From JAAUTG01 sp964458705 (GTDB lineage: Bacteria; Bacteroidota; Bacteroidia; Chitinophagales; Saprospiraceae): 64,000 nt of DNA. Under the pieces are notes generated by a model that was given only the letters and a program-made list of their open reading frames with translations, did no database searches and had not been told where the DNA came from. Positions within the stretch are counted from its first letter, which is position 1; every line of letters begins with the position of its first letter. The translations under genes were made by a program, and so were the position numbers. Below are positions 16,797 through 24,912 of this stretch, piece after piece. The stretch is from positions 14,640 to 78,639 of the forward strand of contig CAYWKD010000014.1 of NCBI GenBank assembly GCA_964458705.1. The letters are read 5' to 3'.

Positions 16797-19640
16797 ATGA
16801 AGCAGATCATCTTACTATTTATGTTACTAACTACATCTTTTGCTTGGTCACAAACGAAGCTCATTGAGAAAGTAGAAAAAACTGAAGACGAGATCGTTAT
16901 TCCTTACGAAAAGTACGAACTGGAAAACGGTTTGACCCTCATCATCCATGAAGATAAATCTGATCCTCTAGTTCATGTAGATGTTACTTATCATGTGGGT
17001 TCCGCTAGAGAAGAAATTAACAAATCGGGCTTTGCTCACTTTTTTGAGCACATGATGTTTCAAGGCTCTGAAAATGTCGCAGACGAGGAGCACTTCAAAA
17101 TTGTTACAGAGTCTGGGGGAACGTTAAACGGCACCACTAATCGGGATAGAACCAACTATTTTGAGACACTTCCTAGCAACCAGCTTGAGACAGCACTTTG
17201 GCTAGAGGCAGATCGAATGGGATTCTTTTTGAATGCCGTAACGCAGAAAAAGTTTGAGGTGCAGCGCGCCACTGTAAAGAACGAAAAAGCACAAAACTAT
17301 GACAATCGCCCCTATGGTAGGTATAGTGAAATTAACTCAGGGGCATTATATCCTTATGGGCATCCCTATTCTTGGCTGACCATTGGAAGGGTGGAAGACC
17401 TCGATCGCGTGGATGTAGAGGACTTGAAGCGTTTCTTTTTGCGTTGGTACGGACCCAATAATGCTGTTTTAACAGTTGGAGGAGATGTTGAGCCAAAGCA
17501 AGTTGTGAAAATGGTGGAAAAATACTTTGGTGTAATTCCGAGAGGACCAGAAGTGGAAAAAATAGAATTAGCAGCACCCGTACTAGATCAAGACCGCCAT
17601 ATATCTTACGTTGATAAAAATATTCGCTTCCCTGCACTTTTATTTACTTACCCAACTGTACCTAGATTTCACCCTGACGAAGCACCGCTAGATTGTCTTG
17701 CAGAGATTTTAGGGCAAGGCAAAAGCTCTTATTTTTACAAGAAATTTGTAAAAACACAAAAAGCTATTCAAGCATCTGCTTCTCATCCGACAAGTGAATT
17801 GGCAGGTGAATTTTTTATGTTTGTTCTACCATTTCCAGGGCAGACCTTGGCTGATTTTGAATCAGAAATGCGAACAATCCTTGCAGAGTTTGAAGAAAAT
17901 GGGGTTTCTGATGACGATATTCAAAAATTCAAGGCTAATCAAGAATCAACTATTATTAATGGTTTAGCAACAGTAAGTGGAAAAGTATCACAGTTGGCTA
18001 GTTATGAAACTTTCTACGGCGATGCTAATGCGATAAAGTACGACTTAGAACGCTACATGAATATCACTAAGGAGGATGTGATGCGCGTATTTAAGAAGTA
18101 CATCAAAGACAAATACGCCGTGATTCAGAGTGTGATTCCCAATGAAGAAACCGCTACGGCTCAGGCAGATAATTACGAGATTCCAATGGAAGGGGATAAT
18201 CCTTTTCCAACAACAGATTATTCTGGATTGGAATATAAAAGACCAACGGGCGATGCGTTTGACAGAAGTAAGAAACCGGCACTTGGAGCAAACCCGATCG
18301 TGAAAGTACCTGCCTTTTGGAACGCTGAGTTTGACAATGGCATGAAAGTAATTGGTACTAAGAGTGATGAAATTCCCACGGTTGCGATTCAACTGACCAT
18401 CAACGGCGGACATAAAATGGACGCTAATAATGTTTCTAAGTCTGGATTGGCTTCACTGACAGCAAGTATGATGAACGAAGCTACCGAAAATTTTACTTCT
18501 GAAGAAATTCAAGAAGCCTTACGCAAGTTGGGAAGTAGCATTAGTATTTATGCTGGTCAAGCAAGTACAACCATGAGTATTCAATCATTGAAAAAAAATC
18601 TCGACAAAACACTTGAGATTGCAGAAGAAATTTTAAAAAACCCTGCCTTCAAAGAAGAAGACTTCGAGCGGCTTAAAAAGCAACAGCTAGAAGGAATACA
18701 AGCTAATCAAAAAGACCCTGCTTCTATTGCTGATCAGGTTTACAACCGCTTAATCTATGGCAATGCTCATATTTTTTCTGTGCCTACTTCGGGAACGGAA
18801 GAAACCGTGAACAATGTAACCTTGGAGGACGTAAAAAATTTCTACAACAAATATTATACACCTTCTATTTCTGAATTGGTGATCGTTGGGGATATTGACG
18901 AACAAGAGTTGATGCCAAAATTGGATTTCTTAAAAACTTGGAAAGGGGAGGCAGTCGAAATGCCTAAGATGCCAACGCCACAGAAAGTGGATAAAACAAA
19001 AATATACCTAGTCGATAAAACAGAAGCACCGCAGTCGCAAATAAGAGTTGGATACTTGACAGATTTGACTTACGATGTAGCAGGAGATTACTTCAAATCG
19101 TACTTAATGAATTATCCTTTAGGCGGCGCTTTCAATAGTCGCATCAACTTAAATTTACGCGAGGATAAAGGTTGGACTTATGGTGCTAGCTCCTATTTTC
19201 AAGTTGGTGATGATCCAGGACCCTTTACAGTAAGCACTGGAGTAAAGGCAGATGCTACTGATAGCACAGTAATAGAAATCATGAAAGAACTGAAAAGTTA
19301 TGAACGAGATGGCATCACTGAAGAAGAATTGTCCTTTATGAGAAAATCAGTAGGACAGCGCGATGCGAGAAGCTATGAAGCACCATGGCAGAAAACCAGT
19401 TTCCTGAGAAGAATTGTACATTTTGATCTGCCTGCCGACTTTACAGACAAGCAAGCAGAAATCATAGCAACAATTGAGAAGGAAGAAATTGATCGCTTGG
19501 CTAAAAAGTACATCAATACGAGTAAGATGAATATTTTAGTTGTAGGAGATGAAGCGACAAATAGAGAGAAATTGGAAAAACTAGGCTATGAAGTAATTAA
19601 ACTGGATGAAAAAGGAAATAGTAAAGTGATCAAGCCGTAA
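16797..19640 (+). CDS. M16 family zinc protease, two-domain (active plus inactive half)
   Basis: 947 residues with a signal peptide (MKQIILLFMLLTTSFAWSQ), so periplasmic or exported. The first half is catalytic: the inverted zinc motif HFFEH at residues 81-85, with the downstream glutamate in KNEKAQ (Glu163) as third ligand. The second half (from about residue 500) is the companion peptidase-like domain without the zinc motif but with the conserved GGAFNSRINLNLRE..GWTYGA region that closes the chamber. This fusion of both halves in one chain is the pitrilysin-type layout common in Bacteroidetes. Likely degrades peptides in the periplasm. Confidence 0.92.
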   Translation: MKQIILLFMLLTTSFAWSQTKLIEKVEKTEDEIVIPYEKYELENGLTLIIHEDKSDPLVHVDVTYHVGSAREEINKSGFAHFFEHMMFQGSENVADEEHFKIVTESGGTLNGTTNRDRTNYFETLPSNQLETALWLEADRMGFFLNAVTQKKFEVQRATVKNEKAQNYDNRPYGRYSEINSGALYPYGHPYSWLTIGRVEDLDRVDVEDLKRFFLRWYGPNNAVLTVGGDVEPKQVVKMVEKYFGVIPRGPEVEKIELAAPVLDQDRHISYVDKNIRFPALLFTYPTVPRFHPDEAPLDCLAEILGQGKSSYFYKKFVKTQKAIQASASHPTSELAGEFFMFVLPFPGQTLADFESEMRTILAEFEENGVSDDDIQKFKANQESTIINGLATVSGKVSQLASYETFYGDANAIKYDLERYMNITKEDVMRVFKKYIKDKYAVIQSVIPNEETATAQADNYEIPMEGDNPFPTTDYSGLEYKRPTGDAFDRSKKPALGANPIVKVPAFWNAEFDNGMKVIGTKSDEIPTVAIQLTINGGHKMDANNVSKSGLASLTASMMNEATENFTSEEIQEALRKLGSSISIYAGQASTTMSIQSLKKNLDKTLEIAEEILKNPAFKEEDFERLKKQQLEGIQANQKDPASIADQVYNRLIYGNAHIFSVPTSGTEETVNNVTLEDVKNFYNKYYTPSISELVIVGDIDEQELMPKLDFLKTWKGEAVEMPKMPTPQKVDKTKIYLVDKTEAPQSQIRVGYLTDLTYDVAGDYFKSYLMNYPLGGAFNSRINLNLREDKGWTYGASSYFQVGDDPGPFTVSTGVKADATDSTVIEIMKELKSYERDGITEEELSFMRKSVGQRDARSYEAPWQKTSFLRRIVHFDLPADFTDKQAEIIATIEKEEIDRLAKKYINTSKMNILVVGDEATNREKLEKLGYEVIKLDEKGNSKVIKP

Positions 19641-19659
19641 CATAGATTAGGTTTATCGT

Positions 19660-19700
19660 ATGAGGTTTGTTAAATCCAAGGTGGAAATAACAAACCTCAT
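19660..19700. terminator. Hairpin between convergent genes
   Basis: A perfect 13-bp stem, ATGAGGTTTGTTA (19660-19672) against TAACAAACCTCAT (19688-19700), with a 15-nt loop. It lies between the stops of the M16 protease (plus) and the HD-domain gene (minus), so it can end transcription from both sides. The T-runs are weak, so it is not a textbook rho-independent site. Confidence 0.6.
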
Positions 19701-19715
19701 TCTAACTCCACATCG

Positions 19716-20957
19716 CTAAAAGATAAAAACAATAGTAAATACAAGGACTACAAAGATAATACCGTACATGAAAACATTATAGCAAATACTCAAGAAGCGA
19801 TACTTTTTAGCTAGAACCTTTCCTAAAAAGTACAAATCCCGCGTCATAGAACTATACAAAAAATCACTATCCCTAATCATCTCTGTCATTCCCCACTGAA
19901 AATCATCCAAATCCATATTGTAGTAATTGCCGAAGAAGAGCAGATTTGAGCGACGATTTTTGATGTCTTCTCTTGTGAATTTCCCTTCTGTTACTTTCGG
20001 GCGTGTCGAGAGCGTAGCAAAGATCATGGCGACTAAGCAAACTACTAGCAATGCCAATGTTGGGATAATCAACTTAGGATTTGTTGTGAATTGAGGAACA
20101 AGTGTAGAGACCACAATTGAAATAATGATTGCATTGATACTCAGCATGATATTTGCCTTGTTATCTGCAATGGAACTTAAATTTATGTGTGTCCTGTAAG
20201 TGCTGCGGTACATTGTTTCGACTCCTCTTCCCAAAGAGAGGTCTTTCAGTTGGTAGGCATTAGAATTAATGGCTTTTTTCAAATTTTCTTTCTTGTTCTT
20301 ACTTTTCTTCTTTTTTGCTTTCTTCAACTTTGCTTGTTCAAATTCATCTGGATATAGCTTCAACCGCCGCTTTTTCAATTGCCTGATATGCTTTTCTTTT
20401 TGATCCTCCAGTAAGGCTCTCGCTCTTTCTGTATGATATTCGTGGTTGCTCATGAAGTGCAATTCAAAATCAAACCAATCTTTTTCAGACATAATCTTCC
20501 CTTGAGTAACTGCAAGTTCTTGGCGCAGCCTACTGCATTGATCCCAATACAATAAACTCCCAAGATGACTCAAATCAGCATCACAGAGAATGCGATCAAT
20601 CAAGGTAGTAGGTTCAGCCGATGGCTTAGTTGCTAGGATGGCTTGTTCTACTCGTTGAATATTAACTTCATCGTAACCTTTAGATTCAAGAAAAACTCTG
20701 GCAATACTAGCGCCTCTTTGTTCATGACCTTCAGGTTTTTCATTGTAGCCCACATCATGAAACCATGCTGCCAATTGCAGTATCTCTAACTCTGTATTTG
20801 TCAACTCATAATCTTCAGCAATAGTAAGAGTGGCATCTACGACATTACGTACATGTTCTAAATTGTGAAAAACATACTTTGCAGAGACATTTTCGTTGAA
20901 AAATGCTGTAACGTACAACTCAGCGGATAAGACAACCGGACTTTCCTTGTATTCCAT
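19716..20957 (-). CDS. HD-domain phosphohydrolase fused to Pycsar-effector-like membrane domain (DUF5706)
   Basis: 413 residues in two parts. Residues 1-190 are an HD metal-dependent phosphohydrolase: His31 and His35 (HNLEH), the HD pair His67-Asp68 (AAWFHDVGY), His78 (EGHEQRG), and LCDADLSHLG at 124-133. A very basic linker (KKAKKKKSKNKKENLKK) follows. Residues about 240-413 carry three membrane helices and match the DUF5706 pattern, starting with MYRSTYRTHINLSSIADNKAN. That membrane domain is the effector module known from Pycsar antiphage systems, where cCMP or cUMP triggers it. No uridylate or cytidylate cyclase is nearby, so a defence role is an inference, not shown. Signalling by another nucleotide is equally possible. 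Confidence 0.8.
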   Translation of the reverse strand: MEYKESPVVLSAELYVTAFFNENVSAKYVFHNLEHVRNVVDATLTIAEDYELTNTELEILQLAAWFHDVGYNEKPEGHEQRGASIARVFLESKGYDEVNIQRVEQAILATKPSAEPTTLIDRILCDADLSHLGSLLYWDQCSRLRQELAVTQGKIMSEKDWFDFELHFMSNHEYHTERARALLEDQKEKHIRQLKKRRLKLYPDEFEQAKLKKAKKKKSKNKKENLKKAINSNAYQLKDLSLGRGVETMYRSTYRTHINLSSIADNKANIMLSINAIIISIVVSTLVPQFTTNPKLIIPTLALLVVCLVAMIFATLSTRPKVTEGKFTREDIKNRRSNLLFFGNYYNMDLDDFQWGMTEMIRDSDFLYSSMTRDLYFLGKVLAKKYRFLSICYNVFMYGIIFVVLVFTIVFIF

Positions 20958-21129
20958 TGGTTACTTAGACTCTATCTATCTGCACTTTCTTGATAATGCT
21001 ACTTCACAGGTGGGCACATCATTGTAAGAATTCTAATTCAAACAATATTACAGACAAATAAAATGAATAATCATGAATATACTAGACATTGAAGATTGTT
21101 TGGTCAATATCTAGTACTAAAATGAGAAT

Positions 21130-21327
21130 CTATTCTTCTTCAACTTTCTTCTTTTCTTCTACTTCGCGCATTCCTTCTTTAATCTCTCCTTCAATAGAAG
21201 AACGAGCATTGTTGAATTCTTTGATTCCTTTACCTAGACCTCTCATCAATTCAGGAATCTTCCGACCACCAAATAACAATAAGACCACAAATACAATGAT
21301 GATCCATTCCATTCCTCCTGGTAACAT
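21130..21327 (-). CDS. tatA: Sec-independent translocase subunit TatA/E (copy 1)
   Basis: 65 residues. One membrane helix near the N-terminus (EWIIIVFVVLLLFGGRKIPEL), the FG hinge, the amphipathic helix LMRGLGKGIKEF, then an acidic-basic tail. This is the pore-forming protein that lets folded twin-arginine proteins cross the inner membrane. It lies 81 bases downstream of a second TatA gene on the same strand; the two share GKxPELMRG.GK.xxEFNNA and are clearly duplicates. No tatC is present here. Confidence 0.93.
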   Translation of the reverse strand: MLPGGMEWIIIVFVVLLLFGGRKIPELMRGLGKGIKEFNNARSSIEGEIKEGMREVEEKKKVEEE

Positions 21328-21408
21328 AATTTACTAATTTTACTGCGTAAAGCTAATGGATAGATGAATTTATTACACTCTATCCGCTAAGTAATACTTT
21401 ACTCGTTA

Positions 21409-21663
21409 TTAAATAATTTCTTCGTTCGATTGAGTACTTGACTTCTCCGTCTCTTTACTTTTGCGTTCTTTGAGTTCCGCTTCTCTCATACCCTCTCTTA
21501 GTTCTCTTTGTACAGTAGCTTTTGCATTGTTAAATTCGCGCATGAATTTCCCAACACCACGCATTAATTCAGGTAACTTATCACTACCAAATAGTAGTAA
21601 CACTACAAGTACAACTACAATAATCTCTCCACCACTGAAACTAAACAACCAAGTCGTTGCCAT
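21409..21663 (-). CDS. tatA: Sec-independent translocase subunit TatA/E (copy 2)
   Basis: 84 residues, paralogue of the TatA immediately downstream. The helix EIIVVVLVVLLLFGSDKLPEL, the hinge FGS, the amphipathic GVGKFMREFNNAKATV and a longer charged tail with KERKSKETEKSS. It starts 308 bases from the small RNA/ogt side, giving room for its own promoter. Two adjacent TatA-type genes without TatB or TatC is a frequent Bacteroidetes arrangement; whether they have separate roles cannot be judged. Confidence 0.93.
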   Translation of the reverse strand: MATTWLFSFSGGEIIVVVLVVLLLFGSDKLPELMRGVGKFMREFNNAKATVQRELREGMREAELKERKSKETEKSSTQSNEEII

Positions 21664-21906
21664 AATTTGTTTTTTTCTCTGACTACTAAGATAACACTTC
21701 TTATCTACAAGTTGTCAAGAGACAGTGTAAAAAAATAATTTACAGCTATTAAATACTCCATATTGACCAGCCTAGTAATTACCGATTAAGTGTGATAAGT
21801 AGTTGTGAATATTGCGGCTTGAAGTCAAAAGAGCAGAACCTTCTCTTGAGGAAGCAAACAATTAATGTAAACTTAACATAAAAACAAAAGTTTTTTCGCA
21901 ACTTTG

Positions 21907-21973
21907 TAAATAATTGGAACATAATCTTTTATCATTTTGATGGAGGCTATATTCAGCGTATAGCCTCTTTTTT
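21907..21973 (+). ncRNA. Candidate small RNA with rho-independent terminator
   Basis: The terminator is clear: GAGGCTATA (21943-21951), loop TTCAGCG, TATAGCCTC (21959-21967) and then six T (21968-21973). The only plus-strand sequence upstream within reach is empty of genes, and the neighbouring genes run on the minus strand, so the site must end a separate plus-strand transcript. A weak promoter box CAACTTTG lies at 21899-21906, one mismatch from TAnnTTTG. The predicted RNA is about 60 nt. The T-run abuts the last codon of ogt. Confidence 0.45.
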
Positions 21974-22460
21974 ATCCAAACAAACTTCCCTGCTTAGAAA
22001 AGCTCATTGGATTCTCCAATTCAAGTAGCTTTCGTTTCATTTCTAAACCATAAAAGTATCCTTGCAAGTTTCCATTCTTTGCAACAACACGATGACAAGG
22101 AACAATGATTGCAATAGGATTATTCTTATTAGCTAATCCAACTGCTCGAACAGCTTTCGGGTTATTGAGTCGTTCTGCAATCTTAGAATATGAAGTCGTA
22201 TGACCGTAAGGTATTTTCAACAATTCTCGCCAAACTTGCTGATTAAACTTAGATTTCCCCTCCCAGTCCAACTTTAGATCAAAAATGCGTCGTTTCCCCT
22301 GAAAATACTCCTTCAACTGCTCCGCACAATCCCATAAAAATGGAGGAACGTACAAGTCTGCCTTGCTGTATTCTACCAATTTTACTTGCTGGACACCTCG
22401 CCCACTACCTGTAATTTTGAAATGACCAAAAGATGTTTTAATATAGGTAGTTGACAACAT
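21972..22460 (-). CDS. ogt: Methylated-DNA--[protein]-cysteine S-methyltransferase
   Basis: 162 residues. Suicide DNA repair enzyme that takes the methyl group from O6-methylguanine onto a cysteine in IVPCHRVV (all of PCHRV present). Other conserved parts: FNQQVWRELLKIPYGHTTSYSKIAERL and the wing GNPKAVRAVGLANKNNP-like segment, here NNPKAVRAVGLANKNNP. The C-terminal loop reads LQGYFYGLEMKRKLL, close to the usual GGLE.KR pattern. Length is normal for the Ogt type. Stop overlaps the T-run of a plus-strand hairpin. Confidence 0.95.
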   Translation of the reverse strand: MLSTTYIKTSFGHFKITGSGRGVQQVKLVEYSKADLYVPPFLWDCAEQLKEYFQGKRRIFDLKLDWEGKSKFNQQVWRELLKIPYGHTTSYSKIAERLNNPKAVRAVGLANKNNPIAIIVPCHRVVAKNGNLQGYFYGLEMKRKLLELENPMSFSKQGSLFG

Positions 22461-22682
22461 GATTTCTTTTTCAAAGCAAATTTACAAGACAAATGCAAGA
22501 TTGTCAATATGCAGAACTTAATTTTAAAAAGATACAGATGGCTCGAAATTGATCTTATCACTATCTACAAAAGCGTAATGTAAAAAAAATATTAACTTGC
22601 AGCCGTTTGTATCTTTATTATTGCAAATGTTGAGCTATAATTGTGGATAATTATATTCTAAGCAAAAAACATATTCAATTCT

Positions 22683-24275
22683 ATGAAAAAATCCATTTTA
22701 GTAATCATACTTACTTTGATAGCACCTCTTTTGATGTTTAGTCAAGAGAAAGGGTTAGATGAAAAAATTAATGAAGCATTTACGCCCATTTCCAATTGGT
22801 TTCAGAGTATCATTTTCTTTCAAATTGCAGGTGTTCCGTTTGTAGTCATCCTTCTGGTGGTAGGCGCAACCTTTTTTACGCTGTACTTTGGGTTTATCAA
22901 CATTCGTAAATTTCCATTATCGATTAGTATTGTGCGAGGAAAATATGACGAACTTGACCACCACAGTGCAGACAAGGCAGAGGTGAATATTGTCAGTGGC
23001 GATATAGTAGATACGATAAAAGACGAAAGTAAAGATGGAGAAGTTACCCATTTTCAAGCCTTGGCAACTGCCGTTTCAGGAACGGTGGGCTTGGGGAATA
23101 TAGCAGGTGTAGCATTAGCAATTGCACTCGGTGGACCGGGGGCTACTTTCTGGATGATTGTTTGTGGCATTCTAGGAATGTCCACGAAATTTGTTGAATG
23201 TACTCTTGGTGTAAAATATCGTGATATTGGAGAAGATGGAACGGTTTATGGAGGACCGATGTATTATTTAACAAAAGGGCTAAAGGAACGTGGATTCACG
23301 GGGCTAGGAAAAGTACTCGCAGTTATATTTTCTATTCTAGCAATTGGAGGTTCTTTTGGTGGTGGAAATATGGCGCAATCCAATCAAGCAGCAAGCCAAC
23401 TAGCGGATTTATTAGGTATGCAAAGTGGTTCTTCTGGTACTATTATTGGTGTTGTGTTAGCCATAATAGTTGGATTGGTGATTATTGGTGGCATCAAGCG
23501 TATTGCTGCTGTAACAGAAAAAGTTGTACCAATAATGGCAGTTACTTATGTAGCAGCTTGTTTATTCATCATCTTTAGCAATATTTCCTACGTAGATGAT
23601 GCCTTTGGTCTGATCTTTACGCAGGCATTTACCCCACAGGCAGGTCTAGGTGGTTTATTTGGTGTATTAATTACGGGATTTAGAAGAGCTGCCTTTTCTA
23701 ACGAAGCGGGAGCGGGTTCTGCTGCAATTGCTCACTCGGCGGTAAAAACAAAGTTCGCTGCATCAGAAGGTTTAGTTGCTTTAATGGAGCCGTTCATTGA
23801 TACAGTTGTTATCTGCACAATGACAGCATTGGTGATTATTATGTACAACAGTGGTGGCGTTTTTGAGTATGGAAGTGGTTCTGGTACTGGCGTATTGATA
23901 AATGGAGAAGAAATAGAAGGCGCTGTATTAACATCAATGGCTTTTGAAAGCACAATTCCTTGGTTTCCTGTAATACTGACCATTGCAATTATTTTATTTG
24001 CGATCTCTACTATGATTTCTTGGTCTTATTATGGCTCTCAAGCATGGATGTACTTATTCGGTAAAAGCAAGACAACTGACTTGATATACAAAGTTATCTT
24101 CTGTATTTTTATAGTCATAGGAGCTGGAGCAAGTATGGACTCTGTTTGGGGCTTCTCTGATGCTATGATCTTGGGGCTTGTTTTTCCAAATATGATTGGT
24201 CTTTTCATACTATTTCCTAAAGTTAAAGAGGAACTAAACAGGTATTTGTCAGCCATAAAATCAAACAAAGTGTAA
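22683..24275 (+). CDS. Alanine/glycine:cation symporter (AGCS family)
   Basis: 530 residues with about ten to eleven membrane helices. Family marks: VTHFQALATAVSGTVGLGNIAGVA, GGPGATFWMIVCGILGMSTKFVECTLGVKYR, YGGPMYYLTKGL, RRAAFSNEAGAGSAAIAHS and SWSYYGSQAWMYLFG. These regions form the sodium and amino-acid site in the family. The first 20 residues (LVIILTLIAPLLMFSQ) look like a signal peptide ahead of the normal first helix, a common Bacteroidetes extension. It ends at a strong terminator, so it is a single-gene unit. Likely imports alanine or glycine with Na+. Confidence 0.95.
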   Translation: MKKSILVIILTLIAPLLMFSQEKGLDEKINEAFTPISNWFQSIIFFQIAGVPFVVILLVVGATFFTLYFGFINIRKFPLSISIVRGKYDELDHHSADKAEVNIVSGDIVDTIKDESKDGEVTHFQALATAVSGTVGLGNIAGVALAIALGGPGATFWMIVCGILGMSTKFVECTLGVKYRDIGEDGTVYGGPMYYLTKGLKERGFTGLGKVLAVIFSILAIGGSFGGGNMAQSNQAASQLADLLGMQSGSSGTIIGVVLAIIVGLVIIGGIKRIAAVTEKVVPIMAVTYVAACLFIIFSNISYVDDAFGLIFTQAFTPQAGLGGLFGVLITGFRRAAFSNEAGAGSAAIAHSAVKTKFAASEGLVALMEPFIDTVVICTMTALVIIMYNSGGVFEYGSGSGTGVLINGEEIEGAVLTSMAFESTIPWFPVILTIAIILFAISTMISWSYYGSQAWMYLFGKSKTTDLIYKVIFCIFIVIGAGASMDSVWGFSDAMILGLVFPNMIGLFILFPKVKEELNRYLSAIKSNKV

Positions 24276-24289
24276 TTAGCTTTTAATCT

Positions 24290-24334
24290 GGGCAGTGGAA
24301 CTGGATACAATTCATTCACTCCACTGCCCTTTTT
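24290..24334 (+). terminator. Rho-independent terminator after the AGCS symporter
   Basis: A 10-bp perfect stem GGGCAGTGGA (24290-24299) with TCCACTGCCC (24320-24329), then five T (24330-24334). It lies 15 bases after the symporter stop. It also shows that the start of the next gene cannot be the in-frame ATG at 24295, which is inside the stem. Confidence 0.9.
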
Positions 24335-24351
24335 CAAAATTATATAATGAA

Positions 24352-24900
24352 ATGAATAGACGAAGGGCTTTATCTACCATATCAATAGTTGCTGGAGGCG
24401 GTATGGCAATTCCCTCTTCCTTCCTATCTTCTTGTCGTTCAGAAGACTACACACCTGTATTTTTTAGCCCTAATGATTTGATGCTATTACGGGAAATAGC
24501 CGAAACAATTTTACCTGCAACGAGTGACACTCCAGGAGCTGGTGAATCAGGTGCTGCTAATTTCATAGATATTTATGTGGCAGATTGCTATGGCTCAACG
24601 CAGCAAGTCCAACTTGAAAATGGTTTGATTGATCTCAAAAAGCAATGCAAAAGCCGCTTTGGTCGCTCTTTTCTTCAACTAACAAATCTACAAAAGCACG
24701 ATTATATAACTGCTGTGGACAAGGCGGCAAGCGAAGGAACAATAGCTTATGATTATTTCATAGCACTAAAAAATCTTGTTCTATTTGCTTATTTTACCTC
24801 CGAGATAGGAGCTACGCAAGCTCTGCGCTACTTGCCTATTCCCGGTAAATATATAGGCGATTACCCGCTCAAAAGAGGCGACAAAATATGGGCTTTATAA
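24352..24900 (+). CDS. Gluconate 2-dehydrogenase subunit 3 family protein (Tat lipoprotein)
   Basis: About 182 residues. I start it at the ATG of 24352 (MNRRRALS), since the earlier in-frame ATG at 24295 lies in a terminator. The N-terminus shows a twin-arginine leader (NRRRALSTISIV) and a lipobox LSSC. The body fits the small subunit of membrane-bound sugar or alcohol dehydrogenases: LREIAETILPATSDTPGAGESGAANFIDIYV, then a helical domain and EIGATQALRYLPIPGKYIG. In such enzymes it accompanies a GMC flavoprotein; here that partner follows 12 bases later. Likely exported folded through Tat. Confidence 0.85.
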   Translation: MNRRRALSTISIVAGGGMAIPSSFLSSCRSEDYTPVFFSPNDLMLLREIAETILPATSDTPGAGESGAANFIDIYVADCYGSTQQVQLENGLIDLKKQCKSRFGRSFLQLTNLQKHDYITAVDKAASEGTIAYDYFIALKNLVLFAYFTSEIGATQALRYLPIPGKYIGDYPLKRGDKIWAL

Positions 24901-24912
24901 ACGAAAAAGGTT

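Noticed and set aside
24295..24351. Longer N-terminus for the subunit-3 gene
   Set aside because: The extra codons lie within the terminator stem of the symporter; the Tat leader begins properly at 24352.
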